From JAAFHB01 sp038240855 (GTDB lineage Bacteria; Bacteroidota; Bacteroidia; Bacteroidales; Prolixibacteraceae): a stretch of DNA of 26,154 bases. How positions within the stretch are numbered: position 1 is the first letter of the stretch; each line of letters starts with the position of its first letter. The stretch is from assembly GCA_038240855.1 (NCBI GenBank), contig JBBRGI010000008.1, positions 1 through 26,154 on the forward strand, in the 5' to 3' direction. Both the position numbers and the translations under genes were made by a program. Under the pieces are notes generated by a model that ran no database searches, was not told the origin of the DNA, and saw only the letters and a program-made list of their open reading frames with translations. Below, piece after piece: positions 7,601 to 15,803 of the stretch.

Positions 7601-8941
7601 CTAAAGATTCCGGACAGCTTCCTTAAATTGTCTGCCACGCTCTTCATAATTTTTGAACAGGTCGAAGCTGGCACAAGCGGGTGAAAGCAACACCGTATCA
7701 CCTTTTTCTGAAAGAAAGTAGGCACTTCTGACCGCCTCTTCAATGCTTTTTGTATCGACAATCTCTTTCACTATACCTTCGAAAGCAGCGAATATTTTAC
7801 TATTATCTTTCCCAAGACAAACAATGGCTTTTACTTTCTCCTTTACAAGATCGTATAACATGGTATAATCGTTCCCCTTATCAACCCCGCCTACAATCCA
7901 GACGACAGGGGTACTCATACTTTCGAGCGCGTACCAGACCGAATTTATATTTGTCGCTTTAGAGTCGTTGATAAATTCGATGTTATGCACACGCAGGAAA
8001 CGTTCAAGCCGGTGTTCAACACCCTGGAAGTCGCTGAGACATTCGCGGATACCCTCTTTTCGCAATTTTAAAATGCTTCCTGAGATTCCGGCTGCCATCG
8101 AGTTGTTCAGGTTATGTTTTCCCTGTAATGCTAATTCGTAGATTGTCATATCGAAAGTATTATTGTTAACATTTAGTTTCATTGTTTCATTTTCAACCCA
8201 TCCGCCATCCTTCAACACCTGCATGATCGAAAAGGGGACCTTCCGGGCTTTGATATCGCGTTTGGCAAGTTCAGCCTGAATAACGGGATCGTCGGCACAA
8301 TAGACAAACCAGTCCTCAGCCCGCTGATTTTGTGTGACTCGCATTTTGGAATCCACATAATTCTGCATATTATAATCATACCGGTCGAGATGATCAGGCG
8401 TAATATTCAGCAATACAGCAATATCAGCTCTGAAATCAACCATTCCATCCAATTGAAAACTGGATAATTCAATTACGTAATAGTCGAAATTCTCCTGCGC
8501 CACCTGGAGTGCAAAGCTTTTCCCGACGTTTCCAGCCAGTCCGACATTCAAACCCGCTTGTTTAAGCAATTCATAGGTGAGAAGGGTGGTGGTAGTTTTG
8601 CCATTACTCCCGGTAATACAAATAGTCTTCGCCATGGTATAACGACCGGCAAACTCAATTTCGGAGATAACCGGTATGTCTTTCCCGTGAAGTTTGACCA
8701 CTATAGGCGCTTTATCGGGTATTCCGGGACTTTTCATAACGAGGGTGGCATTCAGAATTAATTCCTCTGTATGCTGATTCTCTTCGTATTTCAGTCCGTG
8801 TTCGTCAAGTGTTGCTTTATATTCATCCTTTATCGGACCAAAATCAGAGACGAAGACCTCGTACCCTTTTTGAGCTCCAAGGACAGCAGCACCTACGCCG
8901 CTCTCTCCTCCGCCAAGAATGACCAATCTGTTATTTTTCAT
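7601..8941 (-). CDS. murD: UDP-N-acetylmuramoyl-L-alanine--D-glutamate ligase MurD
   Basis: Cytoplasmic Mur ligase adding D-glutamate to UDP-MurNAc-L-Ala; 446 residues, typical. The N-terminal nucleotide-sugar domain opens with LVILGGGESGVGAAVLG. The ATP loop GSNGKTTT is at residues 111-118, with a Mur ligase NITPDHLDRY segment in the central domain and NDSKATN in the C-terminal domain, the latter characteristic of MurD. It follows mraY by 2 bases and precedes ftsW by 24 bases. Confidence 0.98.
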   Translation of the reverse strand: MKNNRLVILGGGESGVGAAVLGAQKGYEVFVSDFGPIKDEYKATLDEHGLKYEENQHTEELILNATLVMKSPGIPDKAPIVVKLHGKDIPVISEIEFAGRYTMAKTICITGSNGKTTTTLLTYELLKQAGLNVGLAGNVGKSFALQVAQENFDYYVIELSSFQLDGMVDFRADIAVLLNITPDHLDRYDYNMQNYVDSKMRVTQNQRAEDWFVYCADDPVIQAELAKRDIKARKVPFSIMQVLKDGGWVENETMKLNVNNNTFDMTIYELALQGKHNLNNSMAAGISGSILKLRKEGIRECLSDFQGVEHRLERFLRVHNIEFINDSKATNINSVWYALESMSTPVVWIVGGVDKGNDYTMLYDLVKEKVKAIVCLGKDNSKIFAAFEGIVKEIVDTKSIEEAVRSAYFLSEKGDTVLLSPACASFDLFKNYEERGRQFKEAVRNL

Positions 8942-8943
8942 AA

Positions 8944-10194
8944 TTAGCGCATTTTAAGGGTTGCAATTGTTAAAACTGCAAGGATGATTCCCACAATCCA
9001 AAACCTGGTCACAATTTTGGGCTCAGGGAAACCTTTTTTCTGAAAATGGTGATGCAAGGGTGCCATAAGAAAAACACGCCGGCCTTCGCCATATTTCCGC
9101 TTCGTATATTTAAACCACCCCACCTGGATTAACACGGATAAATTTTCAACAAGAAAGATCCCGCACAGCAATGGAATAAGGATTTCCTTACGGATAACGA
9201 TCGCGTATACAGCAAGAATTCCGCCTAAAGCAAGACTTCCCGTATCACCCATAAATACCTGCGCCGGATAGGAATTATACCAAAGAAAGCCGATTGCTGC
9301 CCCGATAAAAGCCGACATAAAAACGGTAAGTTCACCGCTATTGGGAATATACATTATATTGAGGTAACCCGAATAGATGATATTTCCCCCGATATAGGCA
9401 AAGACGCCAAGTGTTGCTCCACTGATTGCGGAGGCCCCGGTCGCAAGCCCATCGAGGCCATCGGTGAGGTTGGCTCCGTTTGAAACTGCGGTGATGATAA
9501 AGATGATCACTGCGGCGTACAACAACCAAGCCCAGTATTCTGCCTTATCTCCTAAAAACCAGAGCAACCATTTGTAATCAAACTCGTGGTTTTTAATAAA
9601 TGGAAGGGTAGTCTTCGTCGATTTTATCTCTTTGGTCATCTGCCGGGTCTCCTTCTGACCGGTTTCGCTGTTAATCCCAATTTCAGTTTTTGCCTTTCCG
9701 CTCTCGTCATATATTTTCTCCCTTACCGAGACCTCGCTGCTGATGTATAATGTGGATGCAACAATTATTCCCAGGGAAATTTGTCCCATGATTTTGAACC
9801 TTCCTGCAAGTCCTTCCTTATCTTTAAGAAACACCTTGATATAATCATCTGTAAACCCGATCATTCCCAGCCAGACTGTAGTAATAATCATCAGGAGGAT
9901 ATAGATGTTGTCGAGCTTGGCAAAAAGTAGTGTTGGCAAAAGAATGGAGGCAAGTATAATTATTCCACCCATTGTCGGTGTCCCTTTTTTTTGCATCTGA
10001 CCTTCGAGGCCAAGCTCACGGATATCTTCGCCAATCTGCTGACGCTGAAGCATTTTAATAACCTTTTTACCAATTATTGTAGAGAAAAGCAAGGCCGTGA
10101 TCACTGCCATTGCTGACCTGAACATGATGTAGTTAAACATCTGTGCTCCGGGGAAATCCAGTGATTCAAGGTATTTAAAAATGGGAATCAGCAT
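8944..10194 (-). CDS. mraY: Phospho-N-acetylmuramoyl-pentapeptide transferase MraY, with extra loop
   Basis: Polytopic enzyme that transfers phospho-MurNAc-pentapeptide to undecaprenyl phosphate, forming lipid I. Catalytic-site motifs are all visible: GTPTMGG at residues 71-77, FTDDYIKV around D116/D117, NGANLTDGLDGLATG at 239-253, MGDTGSLALGG, and the UDP-binding APLHHHFQKKG near the end. At 416 residues it is about 55 longer than E. coli MraY (360). The excess is a hydrophilic, charged block at about residues 152-205, after a membrane segment and before the next one near 222. As I recall, Bacteroidetes MraY proteins share such an insertion, so it is lineage-typical but of unknown role. murF does not lie next to it. 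Confidence 0.98.
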   Translation of the reverse strand: MLIPIFKYLESLDFPGAQMFNYIMFRSAMAVITALLFSTIIGKKVIKMLQRQQIGEDIRELGLEGQMQKKGTPTMGGIIILASILLPTLLFAKLDNIYILLMIITTVWLGMIGFTDDYIKVFLKDKEGLAGRFKIMGQISLGIIVASTLYISSEVSVREKIYDESGKAKTEIGINSETGQKETRQMTKEIKSTKTTLPFIKNHEFDYKWLLWFLGDKAEYWAWLLYAAVIIFIITAVSNGANLTDGLDGLATGASAISGATLGVFAYIGGNIIYSGYLNIMYIPNSGELTVFMSAFIGAAIGFLWYNSYPAQVFMGDTGSLALGGILAVYAIVIRKEILIPLLCGIFLVENLSVLIQVGWFKYTKRKYGEGRRVFLMAPLHHHFQKKGFPEPKIVTRFWIVGIILAVLTIATLKMR

Positions 10195-10199
10195 TTCTG

Positions 10200-11666
10200 T
10201 TAATTTTGATTGATAATATTGAATATCTCACGGATCACTTCCCGATCATCAAAATGGTGTTTTACCCCCTTGATCTCCTGGTAATCCTCGTGTCCTTTAC
10301 CTGCAATCAGGATAATATCGCCGGGTCGGGCCATCATACACGCGGTTCTGATCGCCTCTTTGCGGTTGGTGATTGCCAGTACGTTGGATTTTTTGCTGGC
10401 AGGTACTCCCATCATCATTTCCGAGATAATTGTTTCAGGATCTTCAGAGCGGGGGTTATCGGAGGTCAGGATTACCCTGTCGCTTGAAATGGCAGCTTCG
10501 AAAGCCATTTCGGGTCGCTTGGTTTTATCGCGGTCACCACCTGCCCCAACAACGGTAAACAAGGTTTCGTTGCCTGTCCGTACCTCGTTTATTGCTGAAA
10601 GCACATTCTTTATTGCATCGGGGGTATGAGCGTAATCGACAACAGCAAAGATGCCGGTCGGAGAAATGAATGTTTCAAATCTTCCGTCAACGGGCTTAAG
10701 CATGCTGATGATTCGCAATACTTCCTCCCTGTTGGCTCCCAAGGAGATAGCTGTTCCATACACGGCAAGAAGGTTATAGGCATTGAAATTGCCCACAAAA
10801 TGGGTCCATACCTCAGTGCCGTCGATATTAATCAGCATTCCGTCAAAATGACTTTCAATTACCTTCACTTTAAAATCGGCCATTGTCTTCGCCGCATAGG
10901 TGAGCTTCCGTGCCGATGTATTCTGAAGTATGAACAATCCATTTTTATCATCGGTATTCGTGAGTGCAAATGCCTGCGGGCTAAGCTGATCGAAGAATTT
11001 CTTCTTGGCATTACGGTATTCCGCAAACGTTTTGTGATAATCGAGATGGTCGTGGGTCAGATTGGTAAAGACACCTCCGTCGAATTCAAGTCCGGCTGTC
11101 CGATCCTGGTCGATGGCATGAGAACTCACTTCCATAAAGCAGTAACTGCACTCTTCTGCCACCATTTCGGCCATAAGTTGCTGAATCTGCAAAGGATCTG
11201 GTGTGGTATGAGTAGCTGCCACCTGCCTGTTTCCAACATAGTTGCATACGGTCGACAATAACCCCGATTTGTGACCCAGCTCCTTAAATAACCGGTAGAG
11301 CAAGGTAGCCGTAGTTGTTTTTCCGTTGGTCCCTGTTATCCCCACAATTTTCATAGCGGCAGAGGGATTTCCATAGAAATTTGCGGCGATATGTCCCAAT
11401 GTCACCGAGGAATTTGCTGCTTTTATCCAGGTGATACTCTGATCTGGATTTTCAGGAAGTTGTTCGCAAAGAACAACCATCGCACCACCTGAAATCGCAT
11501 TGGAAATAAAACGGTGGCCGTCAAACGTAGTACCCGGTAATGCGGCAAAAAGGAATCCAGGCTTTACTTTCCTTGAATCGAAAGCAATCCCTTCAATAGG
11601 CAGATTGATGTCTCCTGTAACAGAGATATCGCCTGCTTTGTGTAATAATTCAGATAAAGTTTTCAT
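10200..11666 (-). CDS. murE: UDP-MurNAc-L-Ala-D-Glu--meso-DAP ligase MurE
   Basis: Cytoplasmic Mur ligase adding the third amino acid of the stem peptide; 488 residues. The ATP loop GTNGKTTT is at residues 112-119. NLTHDHLDYH in the central domain, VDYAHTPD near 343-350 and the C-terminal VVGAGGDRDKTKRPEM all fit MurE. The motif DNPR at 403-406, followed by SEDP, is the known signature of meso-diaminopimelate-adding MurE; L-lysine enzymes differ here. It lies between ftsI (10 bases upstream) and mraY (5 bases downstream). In many bacteria murF would come next, but it does not here. Confidence 0.98.
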   Translation of the reverse strand: MKTLSELLHKAGDISVTGDINLPIEGIAFDSRKVKPGFLFAALPGTTFDGHRFISNAISGGAMVVLCEQLPENPDQSITWIKAANSSVTLGHIAANFYGNPSAAMKIVGITGTNGKTTTATLLYRLFKELGHKSGLLSTVCNYVGNRQVAATHTTPDPLQIQQLMAEMVAEECSYCFMEVSSHAIDQDRTAGLEFDGGVFTNLTHDHLDYHKTFAEYRNAKKKFFDQLSPQAFALTNTDDKNGLFILQNTSARKLTYAAKTMADFKVKVIESHFDGMLINIDGTEVWTHFVGNFNAYNLLAVYGTAISLGANREEVLRIISMLKPVDGRFETFISPTGIFAVVDYAHTPDAIKNVLSAINEVRTGNETLFTVVGAGGDRDKTKRPEMAFEAAISSDRVILTSDNPRSEDPETIISEMMMGVPASKKSNVLAITNRKEAIRTACMMARPGDIILIAGKGHEDYQEIKGVKHHFDDREVIREIFNIINQN

Positions 11667-11676
11667 TTTTTACCTT

Positions 11677-13815
11677 TTAGCTTAATTTAAGCACAATACT
11701 CTGCCCACGTTGTATTTTTGATCCGGCTTTCACCGATTGTGTTTTAACTTTACCCCGACCCCGGACCGATACACGCATACCGTGGTTTTCGAGCAGGTAA
11801 ACAGCATCTGTTACACCCATTCCCTGTACATCAGGTACAATTCCGGACTTAAAAACCCGGCTTTTAAGTTCCAGACCATCTTCATCCGGTCTGGCTTCCA
11901 CCCAATCCGATTTTGTAAATGCAAATCCGTTGAGGATATCCAATTCATCGAGTACACAGGCGATGTCTTTCTTTCGCCCGGCAGTAATTCCGGGGATATC
12001 GTTTTCTATTTTGGCGAAAGGCAAATCCTCATCTTCATCGAGGCCTAACTGGTAGGCATATACATAATCAGAAATCTGTCTGAAAACAGGACCGGCGACA
12101 GAACTGCCGTAATAATTGGCTCCTTTGGGTGCATTGATTACCACAATACATGAATATTTGGGATCATCGGCAGGAAAGTAACCCACGAAGGAAGACTGGT
12201 AAATTTTCTGACCACCATGGCTATAACCTTCCTTGTTATTGGCAACCAGAGCTGTTCCGGTTTTCCCTGCAATTTTGTAATATTTTGATTCCAGGTTCTT
12301 TGCAGTTCCATCGGTAACCACCCCTTCGAGCATTGCACGGGCCATCCGCAGGGTTTTGGCCGAGCAGATCGACCATATCAATTTTTCGCTGTCGATTTTA
12401 TCACGAACCCGACCATTCTCGGTAATCCCTTTTACAAGCCGTGGTTTCATCATCGTTCCCCCATTTGCAACGGCATTGTAGAAAGTAAGGGTTTGCAACG
12501 GAGAAACTTTTAATTCATATCCAAATGACAACCAAGCTAATGAAACTCCTGACCATAACTTATCTCCCGGTTTGCGGATATAGGGTTTTGCCTCTCCCTC
12601 GATTCCAAGTTCGAGCTGCTCAAGCATTCCAAGTTTACCAATCCTTTCAACAAAGTCATTATCTTCACCCGCATAGCTTTGAGTGATTAATTTGGCCAAC
12701 CCGACATTTGATGATAATTCAAATGCGCGCTTGGCTGTAATCTTTCCATGACCAGGCCCCCCCTTTTTGTAATCGCTGTCTTTGATCTCTTCCCCTTTAT
12801 ATTTCCAGATTCCATGACCCGTATCTACAATTGTCGAAGTATCAATCTTCCCATCTTCGAAAGCGGCCATTAACGAGGCCAGTTTAAATGTTGAACCGGG
12901 TTCGGAACAGCCAGCATTTCCAATGGCATAGTTCTGATACCCTCCCATGAGTTGACCGCTGCTGTTGCGCCCGAAATTTGCAACTGCTTTAATATCACCT
13001 GTCTTAACGTCCATAAGGATCGCAGTACCATAGGCAGCACCGGTCTTTTCCATTTGAAGCCGGAGTGAATAGGTGACCTGATCCTGCATTTTAACATCCA
13101 ATGTTGTAATGATATTTTTGCCATCCTCAGGATCATCCTTACTGATAACGAACCATCGTCCCGACATATTTTGCTTGACTGCAACACCATCTTCACCCTT
13201 TAACTCTTTCTCGAACGATTTTTCAAGTCCGAATGCACCTGCGTTTCCCGTTGATCCTTCGGTGGCTTCTTTGGTTAATTTCCCAAGAGTTCGCATCGCA
13301 AGATTTCCCGAAGGATAAACCCGTTGGTTTTCCTGTTCTGCTATTAATCCACCTTTATTTCTCCCCCTCCGAAGAATAGGAAATTTCCTGATCGCCTGTA
13401 ACTCAGCATACGATACTTTGCGTGAGGTAATGAGGTAGTAATGTTTCTGTTGCGCATAGGCTCGTTTTAGCTCCGCTTTATAGGTCCCGGACGATTTATC
13501 ACGCAACAGACGCGACAGACAAATGGCCAGTGAATCGACTTCATCATAAAAACCCTTTCCTACACCTGGAGCGCCAAGATCCATCCGCAATTCATAATAG
13601 GGAACAGAGGTAGCAAGTGGACTGCCATCGGCCGCGCAGATATCACCACGCCTTGCAGCAAGTGCAAACTCCTTGATATCCAGTTTCTGTGCTTCCTTGT
13701 CCCACCTGGGCATATGCTGGATAATTATCACACGCACAATGACATAAACGCAGAAAAGCACGATAATGGCATATACCAGCCCGAAACGATTTAATATGGC
13801 TTTTCTGATTTCCAT
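11677..13815 (-). CDS. ftsI: Septal class B PBP FtsI (PBP3) with one PASTA domain
   Basis: Periplasmic D,D-transpeptidase that crosslinks septal peptidoglycan; partner of FtsW. The protein has 712 residues. A single N-terminal membrane anchor lies at about residues 11-33, followed by the PBP dimerisation domain (ARRGDICAADGSPLATS at about 54-70). The transpeptidase domain carries the three penicillin-binding motifs: STFK with nucleophile S308, SSN at 368-370, and KTGT at 518-521. A C-terminal PASTA domain occupies about 656-712, starting at GIVPDVQGM and ending in GQSIVLKLS. E. coli FtsI (588 residues) lacks PASTA; this layout resembles SpoVD/PBP2x-type proteins and is, as I recall, usual in Bacteroidetes. 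It follows the ftsL-like gene by 1 base. Confidence 0.97.
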   Translation of the reverse strand: MEIRKAILNRFGLVYAIIVLFCVYVIVRVIIIQHMPRWDKEAQKLDIKEFALAARRGDICAADGSPLATSVPYYELRMDLGAPGVGKGFYDEVDSLAICLSRLLRDKSSGTYKAELKRAYAQQKHYYLITSRKVSYAELQAIRKFPILRRGRNKGGLIAEQENQRVYPSGNLAMRTLGKLTKEATEGSTGNAGAFGLEKSFEKELKGEDGVAVKQNMSGRWFVISKDDPEDGKNIITTLDVKMQDQVTYSLRLQMEKTGAAYGTAILMDVKTGDIKAVANFGRNSSGQLMGGYQNYAIGNAGCSEPGSTFKLASLMAAFEDGKIDTSTIVDTGHGIWKYKGEEIKDSDYKKGGPGHGKITAKRAFELSSNVGLAKLITQSYAGEDNDFVERIGKLGMLEQLELGIEGEAKPYIRKPGDKLWSGVSLAWLSFGYELKVSPLQTLTFYNAVANGGTMMKPRLVKGITENGRVRDKIDSEKLIWSICSAKTLRMARAMLEGVVTDGTAKNLESKYYKIAGKTGTALVANNKEGYSHGGQKIYQSSFVGYFPADDPKYSCIVVINAPKGANYYGSSVAGPVFRQISDYVYAYQLGLDEDEDLPFAKIENDIPGITAGRKKDIACVLDELDILNGFAFTKSDWVEARPDEDGLELKSRVFKSGIVPDVQGMGVTDAVYLLENHGMRVSVRGRGKVKTQSVKAGSKIQRGQSIVLKLS

Positions 13816-13816
13816 T

Positions 13817-14158
13817 CTACTCCTTTTCTACATATAATTTCCGTGGAGGCTCTTTCGATGTCTCCAGGTCTAACCCACTCTTTTTAACCCGATCAATAAT
13901 CACCGAGTGACGCCCTAGTTTCACTACTTCAGCAGCGATGGATATCGAATTTGAACGCAGTTCTATCAGGCTATCTTCAAGGGCAACCATTTCACGGATG
14001 ACCTTCTCTGATTTGTACCTTACCGTAATATTGACTAACAGCAGTGCAACGATCATAAACATGAGTGTCCTGTTCCGGCGAAACCATTCACTTTCGAAGA
14101 ATTTGCCATTGAGCACTTCCCTGACTGTAACCTTTTTTTTCCTTTTACTTTCAGCCAT
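13817..14158 (-). CDS. ftsL: FtsL-like bitopic division protein
   Basis: Small bitopic protein of 113 residues in the ftsL position between rsmH and ftsI. The basic N-terminus (KRKKK) and ESEWFRRNR lead into one membrane segment at about residues 32-45. A helical stretch with coiled-coil character follows (about 47-85). FtsL proteins conserve almost no sequence, so the call rests on size, topology and gene order. Its expected role is to bridge FtsQ and FtsB-type partners and activate FtsW/FtsI. The ATG overlaps the rsmH stop as TAATG, a 1-base overlap indicating translational coupling. Confidence 0.85.
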   Translation of the reverse strand: MAESKRKKKVTVREVLNGKFFESEWFRRNRTLMFMIVALLLVNITVRYKSEKVIREMVALEDSLIELRSNSISIAAEVVKLGRHSVIIDRVKKSGLDLETSKEPPRKLYVEKE

Positions 14159-15057
14159 TATCGTTTTTCTGCAATCCTTAATTTAGCGCTCCTGGCCCTG
14201 GGATTCAATGCAATCTCCTTTTCGCCAGGAATAATAATTTTCCTGTTGATCAATTCAAAGGGGGAACTCCGGTTGCCAAAAAAATCATTTTCCTGTACAC
14301 CGTCGATTCTGCCCGATCGCATAAAGTTTTTTACCAACCGGTCTTCGAGCGAATGGTACGATAACACCACCAGCCGGCCTCCTGATTTCAGCAGATCGGT
14401 TGTACTTTCAAGAAATTCGCTGAGTACACCGATTTCGTTATTCACTTCAATACGTAAAGCCTGGAAAACCATTGCCAGATACTTTTTCTCGATTTTTGCC
14501 GGAACACAGGGAGCGATCACCTTTAAAAACTGGCTCGTCGATGTGATGGGTCCGGCTGATCGCGCAATTGTAATTAATGATACCAGATGTCGCCAGTTCT
14601 TGATTTCTCCGTATTGCTGGAATATGGTCCAAAGCTGAGCCTCGTCATATTCGTTGATCACTTTAACCGCATCCAGCGCCGCTGACTGGTTCATCCGCAT
14701 ATCAAGATTTCCTTCGAACCGGAACGAAAATCCGCGGTCCGGAACATCGAAATCGTGCGACGATACCCCCAGATCTGCCAGTATTCCATCCACTTTACCG
14801 ATTTGATAATAGCGGAGGAAATGCCGTATATATTTAAAATTGTGACCAATAAAAATCAGGCGTGCGTCATCGGGAACGTTATCTTTCGCATCTATGTCCT
14901 GGTCGAAAGCAATAAGTTTCCCGTTTTCAAGTTTTTCAAGAATCCGGGCAGAATGTCCGCCCCCTCCATAGGTCACATCAACATAAGTACCCCCGGGTTG
15001 AATGTTCAACCCTTCAATACTCTCTTCAAGCAATGCTGGTATATGATATTCGTTCAT
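14158..15057 (-). CDS. rsmH: 16S rRNA (cytosine-1402-N4)-methyltransferase RsmH (MraW)
   Basis: SAM-dependent methyltransferase that modifies C1402 in the decoding region of 16S rRNA; 299 residues, normal. It begins MNEYHIPALLEESIEGL, the usual H-x-P-V/A-L-L opening of this family. The SAM-binding segment is TYVDVTYGGGGHSARIL at about residues 24-40. DGILADLGVSSHDFD and GFSFRFEGNLDMRM follow, then SYHSLEDRLVKNF near the end; all are strong RsmH marks. It is the second gene of the cluster, 17 bases after mraZ. Confidence 0.98.
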   Translation of the reverse strand: MNEYHIPALLEESIEGLNIQPGGTYVDVTYGGGGHSARILEKLENGKLIAFDQDIDAKDNVPDDARLIFIGHNFKYIRHFLRYYQIGKVDGILADLGVSSHDFDVPDRGFSFRFEGNLDMRMNQSAALDAVKVINEYDEAQLWTIFQQYGEIKNWRHLVSLITIARSAGPITSTSQFLKVIAPCVPAKIEKKYLAMVFQALRIEVNNEIGVLSEFLESTTDLLKSGGRLVVLSYHSLEDRLVKNFMRSGRIDGVQENDFFGNRSSPFELINRKIIIPGEKEIALNPRARSAKLRIAEKR

Positions 15058-15074
15058 GTGACCGGTGTTTCAGA

Positions 15075-15536
15075 TTAAAAATTATCCATCTGACCGCCAA
15101 GCAACTCTTTGTATAACCTGGCATAATCTTCATCACTTAACCGTGATGCCTGATGGCGCGACGGTTCCCACAACCGCATGCGTGAACCCTGTCCTGTAAA
15201 TACAGCTTCTTTGGTGATTCCTGCGTATTCAAGCATTTCATCCGGGATGTTTATCCTTCCATTATCAGCCATGCCAACCTTGACGATCTCTTCGTAATAG
15301 CGGGAAAGCATTTTGCTTTGAATCGGATCGTCCGGATTGAGCCGACGACGTAACCTGTCAACTTTTGCAAGCCAGGTGGAATGCGGATATATATTCAGAC
15401 ACTTGTCGTAAACATCTTTTTCCACCACAAACGAAGGCTCCAGGGTGTCGCCCATCTCCTTTTTAAACGGAGCGGGTAACACAACGCGGCCTTTACCGTC
15501 CAGAGTTACAGGATATATGTTCGAAAATGAAACCAT
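15075..15536 (-). CDS. mraZ: Transcriptional regulator MraZ
   Basis: DNA-binding protein with two SpoVT/AbrB-like halves, each with a DxxGR turn: LDGKGRVVLP near the N-terminus and MADNGRINIPDEML in the second half. In E. coli and Mollicutes MraZ assembles as a ring and regulates its own dcw operon through tandem short repeats upstream. I chose the ATG at 15536 (153 residues, beginning MVSFSNIYPV). It matches the family's usual short lead before the first AbrB strand, and a GGAAAG sequence lies about 10 bases upstream. A longer in-frame ATG at 15560 adds eight residues, but it would fall at or before the start of transcription from the candidate promoter. First gene of the cluster. Confidence 0.94.
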   Translation of the reverse strand: MVSFSNIYPVTLDGKGRVVLPAPFKKEMGDTLEPSFVVEKDVYDKCLNIYPHSTWLAKVDRLRRRLNPDDPIQSKMLSRYYEEIVKVGMADNGRINIPDEMLEYAGITKEAVFTGQGSRMRLWEPSRHQASRLSDEDYARLYKELLGGQMDNF

Positions 15537-15561
15537 CTGAATATAACTTTCCAATTGCATG

Positions 15562-15592
15562 TAAAAATAATAGTTTTACACATCATGACAAA
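15562..15592 (-). promoter_or_regulatory. Candidate Bacteroidetes-type promoter of the dcw cluster
   Basis: On the minus strand TTTG (15589-15592) is followed after 19 bases by TATTTTTA (15562-15569). This fits the Bacteroidetes -33/-7 pattern TTTG-N19-TAnnTTTG, except that the last base of the -7 element is A rather than G. Transcription would start near 15555, consistent with mraZ beginning at 15536. The MraZ-box-like repeats overlap its -33 element and spacer. Confidence 0.4.
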
Positions 15593-15610
15593 GTGTGACA
15601 CTTTATTCCA
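15571..15610 (-). promoter_or_regulatory. Candidate MraZ-box array: four 10-base direct repeats
   Basis: Read on the minus strand, four consecutive 10-mers begin with TGG or TGT: TGGAATAAAG (15601-15610), TGTCACACTT (15591-15600), TGTCATGATG (15581-15590) and TGTAAAACTA (15571-15580). Three of the four are preceded by G, giving GTG(G/T). E. coli MraZ binds TGGGN repeats with 5-base spacers, and Mollicutes MraZ binds repeats of AAAGTG(T/G) plus 3 bases; both have a 10-base period. One copy here reads AAAGTGT exactly (15598-15604). The position just upstream of mraZ fits autoregulation. The repeats are degenerate, so this is a supported inference, not proof. Confidence 0.5.
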
Positions 15611-15746
15611 CCTACTATTTCTCAACCATTTGTTGATAAAATTAAAAAATTCGGTTAATAACTCCTGTTTTATTGTTGATAAGTCAGTCGGCGGATGGAA
15701 ATTCGGTCCTGAAACACCAATAAACAAAAGGTTTCCTAAAAAAAAT

Positions 15747-15776
15747 ATTGTTCTTTTATTTTCATAATACTGTTTG
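15747..15776 (+). promoter_or_regulatory. Weak candidate promoter of the acyltransferase pair
   Basis: ATTG (15747-15750) is followed after 17 bases by TACTGTTTG (15768-15776). This resembles a Bacteroidetes -33/-7 promoter with one extra base inside the -7 element. Transcription would start about 20 bases before the ATG at 15804. The surrounding sequence is very AT-rich, so chance similarity is possible. Confidence 0.3.
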
Positions 15777-15803
15777 GAATAAAATTTTATTTTACTTTGG
15801 AAA

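Noticed and set aside
10626..11261. Plus-strand open frame of 211 codons opposite murE.
   Set aside because: It lies wholly within murE on the other strand, resembles no protein family I know, and is explained by codon bias of the real gene.
15561..15803. A small gene between mraZ and the acyltransferase.
   Set aside because: The open frames there are short, very AT-rich and overlap the promoter elements; nothing recognisable is encoded.
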